From: Sulfurirhabdus sp043759595
GTDB lineage: Bacteria > Pseudomonadota > Gammaproteobacteria > Burkholderiales > SMCO01
Direction: 5' to 3'
Length of the DNA: 6,170 bases
Assembly (NCBI GenBank): GCA_043759595.1
Contig: JAYVLG010000111.1
Coordinates: 1 to 6,170, forward strand
A program made the translations under genes and the position numbers. The notes beneath the pieces are model-generated. The model ran no database searches. It had not been told where the DNA came from and worked only from the letters and a program-made list of their open reading frames with translations. This document shows, in pieces, positions 5,582-6,170 of this stretch. The first letter of the stretch is position 1. Each line of letters opens with the position of its first letter.

Positions 5582-6067
5582 CTACATTGCATCATGAATT
5601 AAGCCGTGCAATATTCTTGCCTTTAAACTCTCCAGCACGCGTGCCGGCATCAGCATACTCCGGTCGAGTGGCGGTAGTTCCAGCGCGTCTAGCGTGTTCT
5701 TCAGCAGCAGCCCCAATTCTGTATCGCCTTCCATCAGCAGGCGGCGGCTGAAGAATAACGTGTCAGGATCTTCCTTACGCATCGCAAGCTGGATGAAGTC
5801 ATAGGCTTTCGCGCTGATGGTGAGGTCGGGTGTTTTGTCCGCACGGATAGCCGTGACACCGCGTTCGTTTAGCTTGAAGTGCAACGAGACTTGTGCGTCT
5901 CTTATGCGCAGGCATATCAGCTTGCCGTGCAGCGGGTGCAGTGCTTCCGAGCGCAGTGTTTCACCAAGGGCCAGGTTTAGCGCCTGGGCGAAGGCGAACG
6001 AGTGCGGGTACTGCGGCAGCATGGAAAATAGCGTGCTGAGTGGTTTTGGCAGGGTGAAGGGTTGCAT
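5582..6067 (-). CDS. ubiT: UbiT-like SCP2-domain accessory factor of O2-independent ubiquinone synthesis
   Basis: The 161-residue minus-strand protein is an SCP2 (sterol carrier protein 2-like) lipid-binding domain. It carries the motifs I recognise from Escherichia coli YhbT/UbiT: ARKxDPDTLFFxRRL is matched by RKEDPDTLFFSRRL (97-110), followed by MEGDTELGLLLKNTLDALEL (112-131). UbiT works with UbiU and UbiV in making ubiquinone without oxygen, and its SCP2 fold probably holds the hydrophobic intermediates. The protein is slightly shorter than E. coli UbiT (about 174 residues), mainly at the C-terminus. AGGAGAG (6073-6079, minus strand) is a good ribosome site about five bases before the ATG. 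ubiU and ubiV are not in the window. No FNR/Anr-type TTGAT-N4-ATCAA site is seen in the 100 bases upstream. Confidence 0.88.
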   Translation of the reverse strand: MQPFTLPKPLSTLFSMLPQYPHSFAFAQALNLALGETLRSEALHPLHGKLICLRIRDAQVSLHFKLNERGVTAIRADKTPDLTISAKAYDFIQLAMRKEDPDTLFFSRRLLMEGDTELGLLLKNTLDALELPPLDRSMLMPARVLESLKARILHGLIHDAM

Positions 6068-6130
6068 TTGTGCTCTCCTGGTGATTTTTTCAGTGTGTTA
6101 CTTTTTTACTTAGAAAAATCCTTTGCATTG

Positions 6131-6170
6131 TGTAGGAGCGGGCCATGCCCGCGAACAGTTTGGTCGCGGG
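6131..6170. repeat. REP-type palindromic element, cut by the window edge
   Basis: TGTAGGA (6131-6137) leads into the hairpin GCGGGC-CAT-GCCCGC (6138-6152) and GAA. After a short spacer, TCGCGGG (6164-6170) starts what is probably a second copy in reverse orientation. Together they would make the paired REP arrangement common in Pseudomonas- and Xanthomonas-like genomes. It lies upstream of ubiT. Such elements are moved by RAYT transposases, none of which is visible here. Confidence 0.75.

Noticed and set aside
5491..5751. 86-codon plus-strand frame from MANTCRFPEM
   Set aside because: Its second half is antisense to ubiT, and the first half shows no family resemblance and no clear ribosome site.
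5817..6113. 98-codon plus-strand frame opposite ubiT
   Set aside because: It is antisense to a well-supported gene with family motifs; it is a shadow frame.
1..6170. CRISPR arrays, tRNA or rRNA genes, complete insertion sequences
   Set aside because: No regularly spaced repeats, cloverleaf-like pattern, conserved rRNA word or transposase frame was found.

Overview
The window looks like an accessory stretch of a Gram-negative, probably gammaproteobacterial, chromosome. Signs of this are a lipoprotein and two Sec-exported thioredoxin-fold proteins, a UbiT homologue of the anaerobic ubiquinone pathway, and a REP-type hairpin (GCGGGC-CAT-GCCCGC preceded by TGTAGGA) of the kind scattered through Pseudomonas- and Xanthomonas-like genomes. 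I cannot name the genus. The left two thirds are AT-rich. The toxin-antitoxin pair and the ubiT end are richer in GC.

Left part (1-930): the last 34 codons of a membrane protein are followed at short distance by a lipoprotein of unknown function. This presumed operon ends in a clear Rho-independent terminator.

Relic section (938-2146): a frameshifted N-terminal remnant of an integron-integrase-like tyrosine recombinase lies on the minus strand. Next to it, on the plus strand, is an intact small zinc-ribbon/TM2 membrane protein. Its stop codon sits inside a GCCTAAC core-site-like heptamer that opens a bulged hairpin. This order (integrase remnant reversed, then a small promoter-poor gene, then an attC-like element) resembles the head of a decayed integron; it is an inference, not a proof. 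A C-terminal scrap of a subtilisin-family protease on the minus strand follows.

Centre (2291-4071): two tandem paralogous exported proteins are related to the catalytic half of DsbC/DsbG. Both keep the first active-site cysteine and a distant cysteine pair, but both have serine in place of the second active-site cysteine (CAFS and CGYS). They are the most interesting intact genes here. A strong bidirectional-looking terminator follows at 4225-4256.

Right part (4257-6170): about 450 bases without a recognisable gene lead to a type II toxin-antitoxin operon (ribbon-helix-helix antitoxin, RelE/ParE toxin) with a perfect 14-bp inverted repeat as its likely autoregulatory operator. A short non-coding stretch bounded by near-identical 13-14 bp direct repeats separates it from ubiT on the minus strand. 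The window ends inside a REP element upstream of ubiT.

The genes do not form one pathway. The region reads as a patchwork of remnants and acquired modules between ordinary chromosomal genes. The two CXXS proteins are the best candidates for an undescribed pair.
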